From NCBI GenBank assembly GCA_002711555.1, contig PARQ01000027.1, positions 1 through 30,674 on the forward strand: a DNA stretch of 30,674 nt. The letters are read 5' to 3'. Numbering within the stretch: the stretch's first letter is position 1; every line of letters starts with the position of its first letter. Source of the DNA: Rhodospirillaceae bacterium (lineage in GTDB: Bacteria; Pseudomonadota; Alphaproteobacteria; UBA8366). Below are positions 15,999 to 24,057 of this stretch, piece by piece. The position numbers and the translations under genes were made by a program. Below the pieces are notes generated by a model. It did not search any database. It worked only from the letters and a program-made list of their open reading frames with translations, and was not told where the DNA came from.

Positions 15999-16761
15999 TT
16001 GATTGTCGCGATTGCTCGAGCTCAGCTTGTTCTAACAATTTGTGTTGATGGTCATGTTGATGGCTGTAGACTGCTAAACCTTTAGCCACGTTTGGGCCAA
16101 ACAGTGCTTGGTATTCTGGATGTCTAGTTACCGCCTCCGGCTGGCCTTCGCAGCAGACATGTTTATTCAGGCATAGCACGTGGTCTGTTTTGGACATAAC
16201 TAAATGAAGGTCATGCGATATTATCAATATACCGCATTTCCTTTTATTTCGAATTTTACCTATAAGGGCATAGAGATCTGCTTGACCTGAATAATCAACG
16301 TTTTGGGTAGGCTCATCGAGGACTAGCAGGTCAGGATTACGCAGGAGTGCCCTTGCTATATGAACACGCTGTAATTCTCCGCCGGATAAATTCGCTATAA
16401 GAGTATCGCCGACTTTAGGTGCTCCTACTTCAAATAAAGCAGAGTCTATTTTCTCATCACTAAGAGCAATTGCCATTTTCAAAAAACGGGCCACTGTCAT
16501 CGGCATAGTCTTGTTAGTGGCTAGTTTCTGCGGGACATACCCGACACGCAGGTTTTCTTTGCGTTCAATTTTGCCAGTATCAGGTTTAATGAGGCCTAGT
16601 AAAATTCGGACTAACGTTGTTTTGCCTGCGCCATTCGGACCGATCAACGTAACGATTTCTTGAGATCTTATTGCGATCGATACATTCACCAACCCGGCCT
16701 GCTGACCCAATTTCAGACTTATATTTTCTGCACTTATCAAGGAGGCCGAACTTTGATTCAT
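15991..16761 (-). CDS. znuC: Zinc ABC transporter ATP-binding protein ZnuC
   Basis: This 256-residue ABC ATPase hydrolyses ATP on the cytoplasmic face to drive zinc import through ZnuB. Motifs in order are Walker A GPNGAGKTTL, Q-loop near GYVPQKLA, signature LSGGELQRVHIARALL, Walker B LLVLDEPTQN and H-loop ISHDLH. The tail is rich in His and Gln (SHQHDHQHK, near residue 235), a common trait of ZnuC that may sense or hold zinc. Its ATG overlaps the last bases of zur by four bases, showing a coupled zur-znuC-znuB operon. Confidence 0.95.
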   Translation of the reverse strand: MNQSSASLISAENISLKLGQQAGLVNVSIAIRSQEIVTLIGPNGAGKTTLVRILLGLIKPDTGKIERKENLRVGYVPQKLATNKTMPMTVARFLKMAIALSDEKIDSALFEVGAPKVGDTLIANLSGGELQRVHIARALLRNPDLLVLDEPTQNVDYSGQADLYALIGKIRNKRKCGILIISHDLHLVMSKTDHVLCLNKHVCCEGQPEAVTRHPEYQALFGPNVAKGLAVYSHQHDHQHKLLEQAELEQSRQSND

Positions 16762-17246
16762 GCCCTATCCTGACATTGGGAGCAGCGTCCACTCACCTCG
16801 ACTGTATTAAGATGAATAATAAAGCCAATTCGGTCTGCTTTTTCCGAGATTGCTTTCTGCACATTACCATCTGTTACCTCAGCAGCTTGCCCACAATCGT
16901 CGCAAACAAAAAAGTAAGAGTTGTGATCACTATTTAAACTGGTGGAGCCTATATACGCGTTAAGACTCGCGAGGCGATGAACAAGCCCTTGTTCAATCAA
17001 AAAATCAAGTGCTCGGTACACTGTCATTGGTGCTGGCCGTTTTCCATCTTGTTCGCATAACAAATCAAGGACTTCGTAGGCTCCGATGGGTTTGTGACTT
17101 CCCCAGACTAATTCCAGCACGCGCCGCCTTTGAGCAGTAAGTTTTACACCTTGTAATTTGCAAATCTCGTCAGCCTTCTCTAGCGCTGTATTGATGCAGT
17201 CCTTATGATTGTGCAGAGGGTTAGGGAAAATATCATGGCCTGTCAT
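16758..17246 (-). CDS. zur: Zinc uptake regulator Zur (Fur family)
   Basis: This 162-residue Fur-family repressor binds zinc and blocks zinc-uptake promoters. The winged helix (about residues 35-95) contains LTAQRRRVLELVWGS and the recognition segment PAPMTVYRALDFLIEQGLVH. The dimerisation domain has two CxxC pairs, Cys115/Cys118 and Cys155/Cys158, which form the structural zinc site. The sensory site probably includes the His/Asp cluster around SDHNSYFFVC and the late His. The ATG at 17246 is preceded by AGAGG at 7 bases. It is the first gene of the zur-znuC-znuB operon and divergent from znuA. Both promoters would lie over the two palindromes at 17298-17329, so Zur probably represses itself as well as the transporter. 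Confidence 0.93.
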   Translation of the reverse strand: MTGHDIFPNPLHNHKDCINTALEKADEICKLQGVKLTAQRRRVLELVWGSHKPIGAYEVLDLLCEQDGKRPAPMTVYRALDFLIEQGLVHRLASLNAYIGSTSLNSDHNSYFFVCDDCGQAAEVTDGNVQKAISEKADRIGFIIHLNTVEVSGRCSQCQDRA

Positions 17247-17283
17247 ACAGTAGCCTCTTTCTAAAAAAATTCGAATACTCGAC

Positions 17284-17310
17284 TTGACTATGGGTATGTT
17301 ATATTATAAC
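17284..17310 (+). promoter_or_regulatory. Candidate sigma-70 promoter of znuA
   Basis: TTGACT at 17284-17289 and TATAAC at 17305-17310 are separated by 15 bases and oriented toward znuA. The -10 hexamer lies inside the first Zur palindrome, the expected arrangement for repression. The short spacer lowers confidence. Confidence 0.4.
17298..17310. promoter_or_regulatory. Zur box 1
   Basis: GTTATA-T-TATAAC is a perfect palindrome centred at 17304 in the gap between divergent zur and znuA. It matches the AT-rich GTTAT..ATAAC form known for Zur operators in proteobacteria. The assignment rests on sequence form and position. Confidence 0.75.
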
Positions 17311-17312
17311 GG

Positions 17313-17329
17313 ATGTTATATTGTAACAT
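17313..17329. promoter_or_regulatory. Zur box 2
   Basis: ATGTTA-5 bases-TAACAT is a perfect 6-base inverted repeat centred at 17321, 17 bases from the centre of box 1. The pair would place two Zur dimers side by side. The ATG inside this site opens a longer znuA frame but is part of the operator, not the true start. Confidence 0.72.
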
Positions 17330-17354
17330 TAAAAAAATCGTTCAGGGTAGAAAT

Positions 17355-18287
17355 ATGTTCTTTGGTCGTTTAGCAGTTTTTATTATTTTTATAATAGCAG
17401 GTGCAGCCTTACCAGCAAGCGCTGCGCCTAAAGTGGTAGCATCTATTATGCCATTACATTCGTTAGCATCTTCATTGATGAAAGGTATTGGTGTACCAAC
17501 CTTATTGATACCAAGCAATGTCTCTCCCCACCGATTTTCATTAAAACCCTCCCAACGTAAAGCCATTGCCGATGCAGACCTGGTTTTTTGGGTTGGTCAC
17601 GGTATCGAGGGTAGATTATCAAAACTTATGTCTAGTCAACGGACGCGCGCTTTATCGCTCATCAAATCACCTGGGTTGCAGATTTTGAAGGCCCGGAGTG
17701 GCGGTGTATGGGGAAGCCACGATGGCCATGACCATCATGATCATCATGGGCATGGAGAACATGCAGACAACACTAAGGACATGCATATTTGGTTGGATCC
17801 GGCAAACGCCCGCTTAATGGTTCAGGCAATGGTTCGAGCACTAAGTGAGGCAGATAAAAAAAACCAATCACTTTATGAGGCAAACGGTAAAAAATTACTC
17901 GAAGATTTAAAAAAGCTCGAAGATGAGATTACACGCGCTTTGACACCGGTTAAAAATAAGCCGTTTATTGTTTTTCATGATGCATTTCAGTACTTTGAAC
18001 GTCGGTTTGGTCTGAATGGTGCGGGGGCTCTAATGGTGCACTCGGGGCATTCACCAAGTGCGAAACGACTGTTTGAAGTTCGTAAAAAAATTCTCCAGGC
18101 AGGTGTTAGCTGTGTTTTTCGTGAGCCCCAATTCGACGGTAGGTTGGCTGAGTCTGTTGTGCGTGGCACGTCGGCAAAAATTGGGATTCTGGACCCGCTG
18201 GGAAGTGACATTGCGCCCGGCCCAACTGGTTACAGTCAATTAATACGGAGTAATGCCAAGAATCTTAGCGGTTGTTTGAAGAATTAA
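17355..18287 (+). CDS. znuA: Periplasmic zinc-binding protein ZnuA
   Basis: This 310-residue cluster A-I solute-binding protein delivers zinc to ZnuB. It has a Sec signal peptide with a hydrophobic core at about 5-20 and cleavage after ASA near residue 23. Metal ligands appear in order: SPHRFSL (His59), DMHIWLDP (His144), VFHDAFQYF (His208) and the Asp280 of ILDPLG. A His-rich loop, HDGHDHHDHHGHGEH (about 122-136), marks a zinc rather than manganese protein. Two late cysteines (VSCVF, SGCLKN) can form the known disulfide. The in-frame ATG at 17313 lies inside a Zur box; ATG 17355, preceded by AGGGTAG, yields a clean signal peptide and is preferred. It is followed by the His-rich outer-membrane gene 47 bases later, probably in the same transcript. 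Confidence 0.95.
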   Translation: MFFGRLAVFIIFIIAGAALPASAAPKVVASIMPLHSLASSLMKGIGVPTLLIPSNVSPHRFSLKPSQRKAIADADLVFWVGHGIEGRLSKLMSSQRTRALSLIKSPGLQILKARSGGVWGSHDGHDHHDHHGHGEHADNTKDMHIWLDPANARLMVQAMVRALSEADKKNQSLYEANGKKLLEDLKKLEDEITRALTPVKNKPFIVFHDAFQYFERRFGLNGAGALMVHSGHSPSAKRLFEVRKKILQAGVSCVFREPQFDGRLAESVVRGTSAKIGILDPLGSDIAPGPTGYSQLIRSNAKNLSGCLKN

Positions 18288-18334
18288 GGCTTTCAACGGT
18301 AAGAAAAAAATACAAAATTGAACAGGAAAATGTG

Positions 18335-19834
18335 ATGTTATATCATTTTAATAGAAAAAAAGTTTTGGGATACGTAGCGGCCTGTTGCACAGCATTGATG
18401 TTGTTGACGATATATCCATCTAACGGTTTTGCACAAGCATCTATGGAAAAGCGGATGCAATTGCTCGAGGCAACCTTAAAAGACCTGCTTGATAGAGATG
18501 TTGCCAAAGACAAGGAAATCGCCCGTTTGAAACGTGCGCTTGGAAAAAAGCGAGGCATTAAAAAGAAATCAGGACATAGTGGGCATTCGGACCATAGTGG
18601 GCATTCGGACCATAGTGGGCATTCTGATCACCACGGCAGCCACTCAGACCCCCATGATAGCCATGACGAATCGCTTGCCTCTACAAATGTTCAAGGTCGA
18701 AAGGTGGCGCTGGATTATCTCGGGCTAAGCGTTAATATGGCTGGTGGCTATAGTTCTGAACCAAGTGCTGTTTCGCAGAACTTGACTGCGGGTGGGCACG
18801 ACCCGAAAGCATCTGGCTTTCGATTGCAAGCCGCAGATTTTGCAATGATGGGAAGTGTTGAACGCGCGTTCGATGCTGAACTTCATATTGCATTTCATAT
18901 CAATCAGTTGACCGGTGCGACCATTGTTGATTTGGAAGAAGCATTTATGCGAACGAACAGCTTGCCCTACGGTCTTGACATTGAAGCAGGCCACATGTTT
19001 ACGGAATTCGGTGTACATAACCCAAAACATCTTCATGATTGGGAATGGATTGATCAACCCGTAGTGATATCACGGATGTTCGGCCCTGATGGTATGCGGC
19101 AAACCGGCATGAGGGTTGGCTGGGAGACGCCAAAAGTAGGCCTATGGAAAGCACACCTCCATGTTGGAGCTCAAAATCCAACCGGGGAAACAATGAAAAG
19201 TTTTCTAAATAATGATGAAACATTAAGTGATCGGACACGAAACAAAGGCAATGTTAACGGTCTCGATGACCTTGTTTACTTAACTCGGTGGGATAATCGA
19301 TTTGATTTCGGTAAGACCAAAGTACGCGCTGGTTTTTCCGGTGTTTATGGCCCGAATGCAACTGGACAGTCCGCAAATACACAGATTTATGGAATGGACT
19401 TGACGGTAAAACACGCTCTAGCGAAAAAGTGGGATCTACGTTGGACGAATGAACTGATGTACCGACGCTTCCAAGCAGCGTTTGATGAGGCAGGGGGGTT
19501 CGAGGCTGATAATTTGATTGATCATGGTTTCTATACTCAGGTAGCATTGGAGTTCAATAATACGTATTGGGCCGGCTTCCGCTACGAACGTGCAACCGGC
19601 AGTGGCGATGAAGATACACGAGACAGTAATTCTGATTTAGATCAACGTCAGCGCTACTCTCCAATCGTTGGTTGGCGATTTGCGCCTAACGGTAACCTAC
19701 GTCTGCAATACAATTACGATAAAGCAGACCATCTTAACGAGGTCGACACTAAAGATGATCCATCAGCTCACGCATTCTGGTTTGGGCTCGATTGGACGTT
19801 TGGAGCGGGATCTAAAGGGCACCATGACCATTAA
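18335..19834 (+). CDS. His-rich outer-membrane beta-barrel protein, probable zinc-uptake porin
   Basis: A 499-residue protein: signal peptide to about residue 34 (FAQ-A), a short coiled coil (about 38-70, MEKRMQLLEATLKDLLDR) as in porins that trimerise, a His/Ser/Asp-rich linker (about 80-110), then a predicted barrel rich in alternating aromatic strands (e.g. FDFGKTKVRAGFSGVYG, NNTYWAGFRYERATG, LRLQYNYDKAD). The last strand FWFGLDWTFG is followed by a tail GAGSKGHHDH instead of ending in the usual aromatic residue. ATG 18335 has AGGA at 7 bases and is better than the upstream frame start inside znuA. Its place directly after znuA suggests outer-membrane passage or capture of zinc under Zur control. 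No TonB box or plug domain was seen, so it is not a standard ZnuD receptor. Confidence 0.78.
   Translation: MLYHFNRKKVLGYVAACCTALMLLTIYPSNGFAQASMEKRMQLLEATLKDLLDRDVAKDKEIARLKRALGKKRGIKKKSGHSGHSDHSGHSDHSGHSDHHGSHSDPHDSHDESLASTNVQGRKVALDYLGLSVNMAGGYSSEPSAVSQNLTAGGHDPKASGFRLQAADFAMMGSVERAFDAELHIAFHINQLTGATIVDLEEAFMRTNSLPYGLDIEAGHMFTEFGVHNPKHLHDWEWIDQPVVISRMFGPDGMRQTGMRVGWETPKVGLWKAHLHVGAQNPTGETMKSFLNNDETLSDRTRNKGNVNGLDDLVYLTRWDNRFDFGKTKVRAGFSGVYGPNATGQSANTQIYGMDLTVKHALAKKWDLRWTNELMYRRFQAAFDEAGGFEADNLIDHGFYTQVALEFNNTYWAGFRYERATGSGDEDTRDSNSDLDQRQRYSPIVGWRFAPNGNLRLQYNYDKADHLNEVDTKDDPSAHAFWFGLDWTFGAGSKGHHDH
18575..18628 (+). repeat. 18-base tandem repeat coding for His-Ser-Gly-His-Ser-Asp
   Basis: Three consecutive copies of CATAGTGGGCATTCGGAC; the first two are identical and the third differs near its end. 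They lie in frame inside the outer-membrane protein gene and encode HSGHSD units. Copy-number change would lengthen or shorten the His-rich metal-binding linker without a frameshift. Confidence 0.9.
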
Positions 19835-19879
19835 ATCTTAGATCCATGTGTGTTGACTGTTGTTCTATCGGCGTCGGGT

Positions 19880-22800
19880 TCAAGCGAAGCTTATATCTTG
19901 TGCGATCGCTACCTCGACGCCGGTATCTTTCTGATATATTGAATAACTATTGCCATTAATGGACGTAGTCCCAGTGTTGCTCCAGTCGCCAGCTATGTCG
20001 ACGTGATGCCCTTTTTGTCCGCTAATCACCAATGAATTTTCTTTGCCAGTGAGGTCGTTTATCCCTCCGAAGAACCCATTTAAGTTATCGTCGCCAAGCG
20101 TAAGTGTTGCTGAGTTAAGTGCACTGAGATCGATATGCTCAATATCCTGAATTTGGTCACTGCGCAAATTAGTTAGATTGAATGCTTCAGCCTCTCCAGT
20201 AAAATAAAGCGTGTCAGTGCCGGTACCGCCGTCTATTCTAGCAAAACCGAGATCCTGAAGTTCAAACGTATCGTCGCCGGCTTCTCCGAACATAACATCC
20301 CGGCCGCCATTGCTGATAATCGTGTCTGGACCACCACCGCCCTTAACGACATCTTCGTTCTCGGAGCCGATCAAATTATCATTACCTGAAGTTCCGTGAA
20401 GAGTTACGGCCTTTCCACGAAGTAGCACAGAGTTATCACTCTGATCCATGTCTAGTATGACGTCATCGCTGAGATTAAAACCCAATACCTTTCTGAAGCC
20501 GCCGCTTATATTGTCGGCCTCGAAGATATTAAAACTGTCGCCAACGCCAACTTTGAAGCCGCCATATTCTAAAACCTGCAAAGTGCCATCCAAATGCAGA
20601 TCGCCATTTACGACGACTTTGTCGTGTTCAGAACCAGGTTCAGTGCCGCCAATTTCAATATCAGAAATTGCACTTTCACCGTTTGTGAAGTTTCCAGCAA
20701 ATGTAAGTATACCTGGTGATTGTCCAGCACTAATTACACCGTTATTTTCTAACGTAACATCTGTATCGGTGGTATTGAGAGTTCCTGTACCGCTGATAGT
20801 TTGGCCCGATGAGTTGGTAAAAGTCGCTCCCGCGGTGTCACTTTGTACCATCACAGTGACCTCATTTATCTCTATGCTACCGTTATTGGTGAACTCACCT
20901 CCATTTAGCTCGATGGTGCTGTCATTTGTATTAAAAATCATAGTTCCGTTATTAGCATTATCAGCGCCATGAAGGTTAAAAGTCGTATCATCGGAAACGG
21001 TGATGGTTTCGCTAGCAGAATTTACAAGGGCTCCATTGAAAACAGAGCTGTCATCATTGTCGGAATTGAAGTTAATTGTGGTGTTGTTTGTGAGAGTGCC
21101 CGCACTGTCATTAATTGTCAGTGTGCTGCCTGTAATATCTAATGTTCCGGTGTTGGTAAAAGTGTCTGATTGAATGTCCAACGTCGCTGAATTAACCAGC
21201 GAGATGGGCCCAGAGGAATTGAATTCAGCACCCACGATAGTCGCATCTGCATTCGCATTTAGTGATAATGTGTTGCTAAGCGTTACTGTGCCCTGATGGC
21301 CGAGGGTTCCCTGAGTAAGTGTTACAGGACCGGTAAGTGTTAGTGTATCTCCGCTATTTGGGCCTAATTGGCCACCGTTGATAGAAATAGTTCCGCTGAG
21401 TGTTGAATTACTATCAACGAGTAGTTGCCCACCAGTCAATGAGAGGCCCTCGCTCCCACTAATAGCTGAAACAGTTACAGAATTTGAATTACTTCCTGCG
21501 CCACCGTTAAATAATACATTAGTTGTGCTGGCGATATTAGGAATATCAATCGTTGACCCGCTTGTCTCCGGTGCAACATTATTGTCCCAGTTAGCAGCTG
21601 TAAACCAGCTTGCATCGGTACCGCCACCATCAAACGAATACTGAGTTGTTTTAATGTCATCTATGTTGATGGCGGTATCAACAACCAATGTTGCAGAGTT
21701 ACTTGTGAGTGTTTCGAACCCGCTTGCTGTGCCCGTTGAAATCCATGAGTCTCCCGATGCAATCGCAAGCCCAGAGGTTTTTCTATTTGTTGCATCAACC
21801 GTCAAAACCGAACCGCCGATTACGCTACCGGTAACATCGGCGGCATCAACAGTTAATGTCTGATTGGACCCTTCTAGTTCAACCCATTCAAAATCCTTGA
21901 ATACGCTGGCGAAAGTTTCCTCGCCTAAATCAACCGCATTTATATTTCCATCTATCACAAGTGTATCTGTACCTGCGCCGCCGTCGACAGTATTACCAGC
22001 GGAGCTGTCTCCAGCGGAATACTCCACAATATCATCACCGCCGCCGGCATCGATTTTGTCGACGCCGTCACCGCCATTAATAGTGTCATTACCGTCTCCA
22101 GTGGTAATTGTGTCGTTGCCTGACCCTCCTTCAACGGCATCACTGCCTGAACCTGTCGTGATAACGTCCTGACCTGACCCCGTGTCGACGGTATAGTTCT
22201 CGTTATCAGATGGTGTAAAATCAACTCCGGTGGAATTGGTGGAGTAGTCGTAGGTTCCACCACCAGTAGGGGTGACCGTTAAGCGATCACTATCACTATC
22301 CCCATTATCTCCCTCATCTGGTGGGGTTGTTGATTTAGGCGGGTTTGGAGGGGGGGGTGATGACTCTGGTAAAGATGATGCCGGTGGTTGAGGAGGCGGC
22401 TCTGGCGGTGGCGGCGGCGCGGCTGTCGCATTTCCCCCTCTAGGTTCAGAGCTAATATTTCCTAGTTCACCCTGCGTGCGATTACTTGGGGGGGGCTGTG
22501 TGGGGTTAGTATTTCCTTCCGGGCCCTCTTTGCCAGGTTGTTCTGCCTCTGCTTCTGCCTCTGCCTCTGCCTCCGCCTCTGCTTCTTGATCTTCGCCGCC
22601 CTGTCCTTCGTCGGTTCCCTCGCCTTCCTGTTGTGATCCCTCACTGCCTTCAGAACTACCTTCGCTACCTTCATTGTCTGAGCTATCACTGGACCCACTA
22701 CTTGAACCCTCTCCGTCGGCACCCTCATTTGTTTTATTCACAGAAGTTCCAAGCTTAGTGCCGCTCGAAACACTTGCAACACTGCCATAGGCTTTTTGTA

Positions 22801-23677
22801 GTTGAGCCGCGTTTAGAGTAAACGTTTCACTTGGAGCCGAATTGATGTCAGAGATAGAAGTGGTTTCACCTTGAGAACCTAAAGTGGCAGTGCCTGCGTT
22901 CGTAGATACAGTCACAGTACCATCTAGAACCGTAATTTGCGCTCCCTCGTCAGAAATGTCCCCCGAAACTTCTGTTCCGCGAATGCCAATGGTAGCAACC
23001 GGCGTGGTAACTATCATTTTCGAATTATCGGTTTTTGCAATTTCACCAGACGCGAAGACAAAAACACCTTTTAAAATGGAGAATTGGGACTGTCCTTCCT
23101 TAGTGGCAGGGTTGTACACCATTTCGTCGAGTGCGAGGCGAGCTTCATCACCTATTGCAAAAGTTGTTTTATCCGCCAGCAGCATATTGGCGGCGCTCTC
23201 TTTTTCGGTCTCTATTACGTCCCCTTGAAATACATTGTCTCCTTTTTTTAGCTCGACCCTAGTGCCATCGGTGCGAACAGCAAAAACCCTTCCTTTTAAT
23301 TCAGCAACCACGCCAATGGGCTCTGCCGAGCTAGCTGGAACGGCATTGCCGATTTGGGCATATTGAGTGGCAGGCGTGGGCAGAATAAACGACTTTACCA
23401 ATTCCGCACCTACTGCCTGTCTACCGTCGGGTGAGATAAGGTCCGGTTTTAAGATAACATCAAAATAATTTTTAACTATTAGTTGGGTGCCATCCGCATC
23501 CGAGAGAACCAAATCGGCGCCTCGCTGTTGGTAGGTGGCATCCGACAGGAAGCCCTCATAGGGAGCCCGCACTTGAGTGCCGGTAGTAGCATCGAATACC
23601 GTAACTATGTGGCCCTCGTTCGAGGTAGGCACATTCAACTTTTCTACATTGAGAAAAACTGGCTCTTCCTTAGCCAT
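19880..23677 (-). CDS. Large FecR-domain RTX surface protein (putative type I-secreted adhesin)
   Basis: This 1265-residue protein has no N-terminal signal peptide. Domains in order: a novel N-terminal part (1-120); a FecR domain (about 121-265, VVAELKGRVFAVR, GDVIETEKESAANMLL, TTPVATIGIRGTEVSG); an acidic Gly/Ser and Glu-Ala stretch (about 318-380); a Pro-rich spacer (about 393-453); RTX calcium repeats (about 499-552, GGSGNDTITTGDGNDTINGG); a long Asn/Thr/Gly beta-helix-like part (about 660-1070, recurring TNNGTL-type strands); a second RTX block (about 1105-1165, GTSGNDNLIGSENED); and a C-terminus YSIYQKDTGVEVAIAQDISF resembling tails of type I-secreted adhesins. It is most likely a calcium-binding cell-surface or released protein. 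No secretion genes adjoin it. It is convergent with the His-rich outer-membrane gene. Confidence 0.85.
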   Translation of the reverse strand: MAKEEPVFLNVEKLNVPTSNEGHIVTVFDATTGTQVRAPYEGFLSDATYQQRGADLVLSDADGTQLIVKNYFDVILKPDLISPDGRQAVGAELVKSFILPTPATQYAQIGNAVPASSAEPIGVVAELKGRVFAVRTDGTRVELKKGDNVFQGDVIETEKESAANMLLADKTTFAIGDEARLALDEMVYNPATKEGQSQFSILKGVFVFASGEIAKTDNSKMIVTTPVATIGIRGTEVSGDISDEGAQITVLDGTVTVSTNAGTATLGSQGETTSISDINSAPSETFTLNAAQLQKAYGSVASVSSGTKLGTSVNKTNEGADGEGSSSGSSDSSDNEGSEGSSEGSEGSQQEGEGTDEGQGGEDQEAEAEAEAEAEAEAEQPGKEGPEGNTNPTQPPPSNRTQGELGNISSEPRGGNATAAPPPPPEPPPQPPASSLPESSPPPPNPPKSTTPPDEGDNGDSDSDRLTVTPTGGGTYDYSTNSTGVDFTPSDNENYTVDTGSGQDVITTGSGSDAVEGGSGNDTITTGDGNDTINGGDGVDKIDAGGGDDIVEYSAGDSSAGNTVDGGAGTDTLVIDGNINAVDLGEETFASVFKDFEWVELEGSNQTLTVDAADVTGSVIGGSVLTVDATNRKTSGLAIASGDSWISTGTASGFETLTSNSATLVVDTAINIDDIKTTQYSFDGGGTDASWFTAANWDNNVAPETSGSTIDIPNIASTTNVLFNGGAGSNSNSVTVSAISGSEGLSLTGGQLLVDSNSTLSGTISINGGQLGPNSGDTLTLTGPVTLTQGTLGHQGTVTLSNTLSLNANADATIVGAEFNSSGPISLVNSATLDIQSDTFTNTGTLDITGSTLTINDSAGTLTNNTTINFNSDNDDSSVFNGALVNSASETITVSDDTTFNLHGADNANNGTMIFNTNDSTIELNGGEFTNNGSIEINEVTVMVQSDTAGATFTNSSGQTISGTGTLNTTDTDVTLENNGVISAGQSPGILTFAGNFTNGESAISDIEIGGTEPGSEHDKVVVNGDLHLDGTLQVLEYGGFKVGVGDSFNIFEADNISGGFRKVLGFNLSDDVILDMDQSDNSVLLRGKAVTLHGTSGNDNLIGSENEDVVKGGGGPDTIISNGGRDVMFGEAGDDTFELQDLGFARIDGGTGTDTLYFTGEAEAFNLTNLRSDQIQDIEHIDLSALNSATLTLGDDNLNGFFGGINDLTGKENSLVISGQKGHHVDIAGDWSNTGTTSINGNSYSIYQKDTGVEVAIAQDISFA
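22541..22585 (-). repeat. Hexanucleotide repeat coding for alternating Glu-Ala
   Basis: The coding strand carries about seven and a half copies of a GAGGCA/GAAGCA-type hexamer giving (EA)7E at residues 365-379 of the FecR-RTX protein. Copies are near identical with third-base variants, as expected for slippage followed by drift. Length changes would keep the reading frame. Confidence 0.85.
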
Positions 23678-24057
23678 TATCGCAGAACCCCTTGGAACAC
23701 TCTATGATTTTAAATTGGGACAAACTATGTCCAATACTAAATTAATATCATGCCTATCTAGCTGATTATGCAAGAACTATGCTCTAAATTGCCCAAAAAT
23801 GGAATAAACATCCTCTTAGATATAAAAAACTCTCTATAAAGCCCGCTAATGTTAGGTATAGTCGCTGCATTTTTGTATTTAGGTCCCTTAATTATGTTGT
23901 GCACACATTAGGATTAATATTCGGTAGAAAATAGTTGCGTTTTCTTTTGGCACAACTTTTTTTACGGCCTGTTTCCTTGACGGCAGGTGCGGTACATTTT
24001 CAACATTATGGGGGTCATAGAAATTGTTTCTGTTGAACACATCTAGGATGAATTCTT
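23678..24057. other. Intergenic region between divergent FecR-RTX and symporter genes
   Basis: About 380 bases without a convincing coding frame. It must hold the promoters of both divergent genes. A -35-like TTGACG at 23977-23982 faces the symporter, but the best -10 candidates are poorly spaced, so no promoter is called. AGGATG about 10 bases before 24058 can serve as the symporter ribosome-binding site. No strong inverted repeat or RNA gene was seen. Confidence 0.5.

Noticed and set aside
17313..17354. Earlier ATG for znuA
   Set aside because: It lies within the Zur palindrome and would place 14 extra residues before a normal signal peptide.
18575..18628. Tandem 18-base copies considered as a CRISPR array
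   Set aside because: The copies are contiguous without spacers and code in frame for HSGHSD.
20448..22172. Several plus-strand open frames of 69-174 codons opposite the FecR-RTX gene
   Set aside because: They are low-complexity Ser/Pro/Val-rich mirror frames of a repetitive Asn/Thr/Gly protein, with no ribosome-binding sites or domains.
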